In this document: positions 60,189 to 64,000 of the stretch, piece by piece
How the letters are laid out: each line of letters begins with the position of its first letter
Numbering within the stretch: the first letter of the stretch is position 1
NCBI RefSeq assembly: GCF_016741875.1
Contig: NZ_JAERRF010000001.1
Coordinates: forward strand, 310,001-374,000
Direction: 5' to 3'
DNA from: Streptomyces coffeae
GTDB lineage: Bacteria; Actinomycetota; Actinomycetes; Streptomycetales; Streptomycetaceae
Length of the DNA stretch: 64,000 bases
Made by a program: the position numbers and the translations under genes
The notes under the pieces: generated by a model
Seen by the model: the letters and a program-made list of their open reading frames with translations, nothing else
Databases searched by the model: none
Told to the model about the DNA's origin: nothing

Positions 60189-61781
60189 TCAGAGGCGGGA
60201 CAGCGAGGCGGTCGCGTAGAGCACGTCCCTGATGGCCTCGATGTCGCCGGACTGTCCCGCGGCGGCCTCGGCGGGCGGCACATGGCCCGCGGCCAGCTGG
60301 TAGAACGCCTCGCCGTCCAGGGCGATATGCGCCACCTCCTCCTCCGGCGACGCCAGCGCGGCCGGGGAGTCCAGCGGGATGTACCAGTCGCCGCCGCCGA
60401 TGCCCTCGACCTCCAGATGGAGCGTACGGCCCGGGGAGCCCGCCGCCACCAGCTGCCGGGGCGGGGCCGCGAGCCCGGCGCGGCGGCGCTCGGCCAGGGT
60501 GCCCGGAAGCAGCCGGGCGCACAGGTCGATCATGGCCTTGAGATGGGCGGAGGCCGGGGGTTCATACGGGTAGTCGACGGCCTCGGCGATGTCCCCGGCG
60601 TGCACCCAGCACGCGAAGGCGCGGTCCAGGAAGGCGTCGCACAGGGGCAGCGTGAAGTCGCCGTAGGGCACGTCGAGATCGGACACCCCGCGCCCGGCGA
60701 ACGACACCGTACGGACCAGGGCGTGGCCCTGCTCGCGCCACAACTCCCGCACCGACCCCGGCGGCTCGGCGCCGTGGACGGCTCCGGGCCCGGTCCGCCA
60801 GTACGCCTCGGTGCGCGCCGACGGGGAGCCGGGCGCGGGGGCGCCGAGCGGGTCGGGGAGGCCGAGGGAGGCGGCGATCAGGCCGTCCACCACCATGAGA
60901 TGGCCGATCACCCCGCCGACGGTGGTGTCCCGCCCGGTGAGCCGCTGTCCGTCGAACCACTTGAGCCGCACCGGCGCCCGCCACTCGGCCTCGCCCATGT
61001 CACGCAGCAGCGCGTCCAGCCGGGCGGCCTCGGCGTCGTACGCGGCGGCCCAGCCGGGCACCGGGATCCGGGCCGGGCGGCGGCCCAGACAGCCCGCGAG
61101 CACCCGGGAGCGCAGCAGGGGGTCGAGGTCGAGGCTGTGCTCGGAGTGCAGCAGCCCGACGGCCTCGCGCAGCCGCAACGCCTCCTCGGCGCAGGAGTTG
61201 CACTCGTTGAGGTGGTCCTCGACGGCTGCGGTCTCCTCCGGGGAGCAGGCGGTCAGCGCCCAGGCGCCCAGCAGCGAGCGGAGCAGATCGTGTGAGGGCG
61301 GCCGCGGCACCGCGGCGGGCCGCGGCGGGGGCTCCGGTGCCGGTTCGGCCGCGGGCTCCGGTGCGGATTCGGCCGCGGGCTCCGGCGTCGGCTCGGGTCC
61401 GGGCGCGGCGGGCGGAGGTCCGGGGACGGCGGCCGGGGGATCCACGGGCCCGGCACCGGGCCGTCGCGGCGCGGGGATCCCGGCGTCCAGGGCACCCGGC
61501 CAGTGGCCGCAGTCCTCGGCGGCCGGGCGGGGCGGCGGTATCCGGGGTGGTCCGGTGGGTTCAGGAGGAATGCCGGTTTCATCGCCTCTGCCGGGTCCGT
61601 CTCGTCCGTCCCCCGATCCCTCGGCGTGACCTTCGTCACTCTCGTCGCCGGAACGGGCCTCAGAGGGGCGGCCCCTGCCGTGACGACCCGCGCCGCGTTG
61701 ATCGCCGAACGCGTCGTCACCGAAAGCGTCGTCACCGAACGCGTCCTCGTCGTACGGTTCCGGACCGCTGGACCCGCTCAC
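60189..61781 (-). CDS. Zinc-finger anti-sigma factor fused to a maleylpyruvate-isomerase-like domain
   Basis: A 530-aa protein. The N-terminus is acidic with three DAFGD repeats (DNA repeat of 15 bp near 61706-61750), then a long Pro/Glu-rich region. The anti-sigma zinc finger is HLNECNSCAEEALRLREAVG (H-x3-C-x2-C). The C-terminal half is a DinB/mycothiol maleylpyruvate isomerase-like domain (ARLDALLRDMGEAEW, TVGGVIGHLMVVDGLIAASL, CWVHAGDIAEAVDYPYE). Its start GTG overlaps the sigma gene stop, so it is the cognate anti-sigma of the ECF factor. The extra domain could sense thiol or metal state. Confidence 0.82.
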   Translation of the reverse strand: MSGSSGPEPYDEDAFGDDAFGDDAFGDQRGAGRHGRGRPSEARSGDESDEGHAEGSGDGRDGPGRGDETGIPPEPTGPPRIPPPRPAAEDCGHWPGALDAGIPAPRRPGAGPVDPPAAVPGPPPAAPGPEPTPEPAAESAPEPAAEPAPEPPPRPAAVPRPPSHDLLRSLLGAWALTACSPEETAAVEDHLNECNSCAEEALRLREAVGLLHSEHSLDLDPLLRSRVLAGCLGRRPARIPVPGWAAAYDAEAARLDALLRDMGEAEWRAPVRLKWFDGQRLTGRDTTVGGVIGHLMVVDGLIAASLGLPDPLGAPAPGSPSARTEAYWRTGPGAVHGAEPPGSVRELWREQGHALVRTVSFAGRGVSDLDVPYGDFTLPLCDAFLDRAFACWVHAGDIAEAVDYPYEPPASAHLKAMIDLCARLLPGTLAERRRAGLAAPPRQLVAAGSPGRTLHLEVEGIGGGDWYIPLDSPAALASPEEEVAHIALDGEAFYQLAAGHVPPAEAAAGQSGDIEAIRDVLYATASLSRL

Positions 61782-62356
61782 AGCGCCCGTCCGTAACCGG
61801 GCGGCGGAACGGCGCGCGGGGGCTGGACATAGGCCGTGGAGAGGAGTTGGAGGCCCAGCCGCAGCCGGCGTCTCGCCTCGTCCTCGGTCACCCCGAGGGC
61901 GGCCGCGGCCTGGCGGTAGTCACGGCGGTCGAAGTAGGCCAGCTCCAGGGCGGCACGCAGCGGGGCGGGCATCGAGGTGACGATGTAGTCCGCGCGGGCG
62001 CCCACGGACGCCTCGCGGATCCGCTCCTCGATGTCCTCGGTGGTCACGTCGCCCTCCTCGGCCGCGGCGGCCTGGGCTGTGCGCAGCCGCTGCACCGCCT
62101 GGCGGTGGGCGAGGGTGGCGGCCCAGGAGCGCATCGAACCCTTCTTGGGGTCATAGGCGTCCGGGTTCTCCCAGATGTAGCCGAAGACTTCGCGGGTGAC
62201 GCGGTCGGCCGCCTCCTCGTCCTCCAGGACGCGATGGGCGAGATGATGGACAAGCGAGGCGAATCGGTCGTACAGCTCACCGAGTGCGGCCGCTTCGCCG
62301 CGTGCGAGTCGCTGCTGCATCCTGCGGTCCCAGCGGGGCGGTGCGTCGTTCGGCAT
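61778..62356 (-). CDS. ECF-type RNA polymerase sigma factor
   Basis: A 192-aa sigma-70 family protein: region 2 reads ALGELYDRFASLVHHLAHRVL and VTREVFGYIWENPDAYDPKKG, SMRSWAATLAHRQAVQRLR; region 4 reads MPAPLRAALELAYFDRRDYRQAAAALGV and DEARRRLRLGL. ATG 62356 (MPNDAPPRWDRR) has a ggggg site five bases upstream; the longer frame to 62407 is less likely. It forms a coupled pair with the anti-sigma gene and is divergent from a STAS protein gene. Confidence 0.88.
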   Translation of the reverse strand: MPNDAPPRWDRRMQQRLARGEAAALGELYDRFASLVHHLAHRVLEDEEAADRVTREVFGYIWENPDAYDPKKGSMRSWAATLAHRQAVQRLRTAQAAAAEEGDVTTEDIEERIREASVGARADYIVTSMPAPLRAALELAYFDRRDYRQAAAALGVTEDEARRRLRLGLQLLSTAYVQPPRAVPPPGYGRAL

Positions 62357-62654
62357 ACGGCCCCCATCCCTGCGTCGTCCGGCCGGCTCTCCGGACACTG
62401 TGCCCAACCTTCATATCGAATGTAGTGCCGGGGGCTGACACAACACGCGTCCATGCGGCAAAGTGCGGCACGAGCAGGCTGCACATGGTATTGACCCCCT
62501 CACTTTGCGCAGGATTGGCGAGACGAAACGCTTCGCCGGGGCATAGGGTCATTCCCTACGGCGTGTGCCAGGGGGAAGTTTCATGCGGCGGTGGGCGGGC
62601 AGCCGCCCGGGAACAGAAAATTCCGGTTAGCGGCGAGCGAAGGGCTTCGGGCGC

Positions 62655-63047
62655 GTGACGTTGAAGGTGATGGAGGACCGTCGGGGGGAGTGGGTCGTAC
62701 TCCAGGTCTCCGGAGAGATGGACCTGGTGACGTCGCCCGCGGTCCGGCAGCACGTCCACGACGCGGTTGCCGAGGGCCGCCACTGGCTGGTGCTGGACCT
62801 CTCGGAGGTCCGGTTCTGCGACTCCAGCGGTGTCGGTGTGCTCATCGCGGCGCGTCGGTTGATGCGGTCCTGTTCCGGCCGGCTGCGGCTGATCCTGCCG
62901 CCCCAGGGGGCCGCGCACGGTTCCCATGTTCACCGGGTGCTGGCGGCGCTCGGGGTGCGGCGGCTGTTCGACGTCCACCCGGACCTGGACGCGGCGACCG
63001 AGCCGGACGAGGACGACGAGGACGCGGTCGGCCCCCTGTCGGCCTGA
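62655..63047 (+). CDS. Anti-sigma factor antagonist (STAS domain)
   Basis: A 130-aa STAS protein: VLQVSGEMDLVTSPAVRQHV, WLVLDLSEVRFCDSSGVGVLI with the phospho-acceptor Ser57 in DSSG, and LRLILPPQGAAHGSHVHRVL. The acidic tail EPDEDDEDAVG is unusual. Such proteins bind RsbW-like kinases and free sigma factors. No kinase adjoins on this strand, and the neighbouring ECF sigma uses a zinc-finger anti-sigma instead, so its partner is elsewhere. GTG 62655 is used; ATG 62670 is an alternative. Confidence 0.85.
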   Translation: MTLKVMEDRRGEWVVLQVSGEMDLVTSPAVRQHVHDAVAEGRHWLVLDLSEVRFCDSSGVGVLIAARRLMRSCSGRLRLILPPQGAAHGSHVHRVLAALGVRRLFDVHPDLDAATEPDEDDEDAVGPLSA

Positions 63048-63080
63048 GCCCCGCCCGTCCACCACCCGGCTCTCACGCCG

Positions 63081-64000
63081 TCACGAACACCCGGCCCGCG
63101 GCGGGCATTTCGGGAAGTCCGCCCGCACCACAAAGCCCCCGTCGTCCGTCGGCTCCGCCTTCAGCGTGCCGCCCAGCAGCTGGGCCCGCTCCCGCAATCC
63201 GACCAGCCCGTGTCCACCGCCGGGCAGTCCCGGCGACGCGGCGGACGCGTCCGGCGGCCCGTTGCGCACCTCGACGCGCAACTCCCGTGACTCCTCCAGA
63301 TCCCTGACCCGTACCGTCACCCGCGCCCCCGGCGCGTGTTTGCGGACGTTGGTCAGCGACTCCTGCACGATGCGGAAGGCGGCGCGCTCCACCGCCTCGG
63401 CGGTACGGCCCTCCTCGTCGTCCGACTCCCCGGCGGGGTCCGCCTCGTAGGCGACGTCCAGCGCGCTCAGTTCGATCAGCCGGGGCAGATCGGCCAGCCG
63501 GGGCTGCGGGGTGAGGTCCTCCAGATCGCCTCCGGCCGCACGCAGAATCCCGACCATATGGCGCAGTTCGTCCAGGGTGCGCACGGACAGTTCGCGGATC
63601 GTCCGCGCGCCCTCGCGCGCCTTGGCGTCCTCGGCGCTGATCTGCACCGCTCCGGCCTGGAGGCTGATGAGACTGACCTGATGGGCCACGACGTCGTGCA
63701 TCTCACGTGCCAGCCGCGCCCGTTCGGTGCTCAGCACCTGCTCGGCGATCAGCTCGTCCGCGTGGCGGCGGCTGCGGGTGAGGTCGTCGATCCGGGCGGC
63801 GAGTTCGCTGCGGGTGCGCACCAGCAGCCCCAGCGCGATCGGGCCGACCGAGGTCACACAGGCGTCGATCAGGACGAGGGTGTTGTCCCGGTAGGCGGTG
63901 GGCTCGAAGTCGGAGACCGGCCACGGTATGAAGTGCGCGGCGGCCAGCAGCAGCGCCAGGACGCCCAGCAGTCTGCGGTCCGGGCGGCGCCGGGCCACCG
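63081..64000 (-). CDS. NarL-type sensor histidine kinase (cut by window edge)
   Basis: The frame is open to the right edge, so the N-terminus lies outside. Visible: membrane helices (LGVLALLLAAAHFIPW; DACVTSVGPIALGLLV), a coiled linker, the HisKA_3 box RLAREMHDVVAHQVSLISLQ with phospho-His, the N-box FRIVQESLTNVRKHAPG and G-boxes GGGHGLVGLRERAQLLGG. It is a two-component sensor of the NarX/DesK type; the response regulator gene would be expected beyond the window or downstream, but it is not seen downstream here. The frame ends in ...PRAGCS. Confidence 0.88.
   Translation of the reverse strand, partial: VARRRPDRRLLGVLALLLAAAHFIPWPVSDFEPTAYRDNTLVLIDACVTSVGPIALGLLVRTRSELAARIDDLTRSRRHADELIAEQVLSTERARLAREMHDVVAHQVSLISLQAGAVQISAEDAKAREGARTIRELSVRTLDELRHMVGILRAAGGDLEDLTPQPRLADLPRLIELSALDVAYEADPAGESDDEEGRTAEAVERAAFRIVQESLTNVRKHAPGARVTVRVRDLEESRELRVEVRNGPPDASAASPGLPGGGHGLVGLRERAQLLGGTLKAEPTDDGGFVVRADFPKCPPRAGCS

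Overview
The window is a high-GC actinobacterial chromosome segment, almost certainly Streptomyces. Signs are strong G/C bias at third codon positions, GTG and TTG starts, a DmdR1-type iron repressor, and a gene order (serC, geranyl/methylcrotonyl-type carboxylase, cinnamate/4-coumarate-CoA ligase, citrate synthase, pdxH, dmdR1, an SCO4402-family protein, purU, sigma factor/anti-sigma) that matches, from memory, the SCO4360s-SCO4410 part of S. coelicolor. No rRNA, tRNA, CRISPR array, integrase or transposase was seen.

Layout. 1-21 kb is housekeeping: DUF3027 protein (cut by the left edge), an Hsp90/sacsin-like ATPase, a small secreted SH3 protein, a Methyltransf_19-type SAM methyltransferase, a CtpE-like P-type ATPase, an NCS2 purine permease, a MarR-MFS pair, the RNA 2',3'-cyclic phosphodiesterase ThpR, an aldo/keto reductase, SerC and a large FAD/Fe-S 2-hydroxyacid dehydrogenase. 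21.1-28.1 kb is an accessory island of visibly lower GC: an XRE/TPR regulator behind a perfect palindromic operator, three small unknown genes, and a compact lasso peptide cluster (48-aa precursor, asparagine-synthetase-like cyclase, B protein with Cys-His-Asp protease, GNAT acetyltransferase). The acetyltransferase and the core pattern (Gly1, Glu8, Lys10) point to an acetylated, albusnodin-like lasso peptide. A pentapeptide-repeat protein converges on it and could be an immunity factor. 28.2-38.8 kb is one operon-like run for acyclic-terpenoid/branched acyl-CoA breakdown: TIGR03084 protein, AtuA-family protein, carboxylase beta and alpha, acyl-CoA dehydrogenase, CoA ligase, enoyl-CoA hydratase and TetR. 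38.8-50 kb holds a citrate synthase, PdxH, a PAS/GAF-type sensor, a SIS protein, DmdR1, an alpha/beta-hydrolase-fold protein behind a LexA-type box, a membrane protein/lipoprotein pair and a lactate 2-monooxygenase-like enzyme. 50-64 kb holds an ABC-2 exporter, a primase/polymerase-like protein, a TPR regulator, a Pro-rich membrane protein with repeated TQ-LP motifs, a branched-chain-amino-acid-type binding lipoprotein, PurU, an ECF sigma factor with its zinc-finger anti-sigma, a STAS protein and a NarL-type histidine kinase cut by the right edge.

Two dispersed repeat families are visible. Family 1 (about 135-200 bp, nested inverted repeats with two GGCGCC boxes 38-39 bp apart) has three copies at 33.4, 34.4 and 43.3 kb. 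The first lies in frame inside the biotin carboxylase gene and adds about 55-60 residues. Family 2 (GGGGCGCGGGG...) has copies at 41.0-41.3 and 60.0 kb. All calls rest on reading the sequence and on family knowledge; no database search was run.
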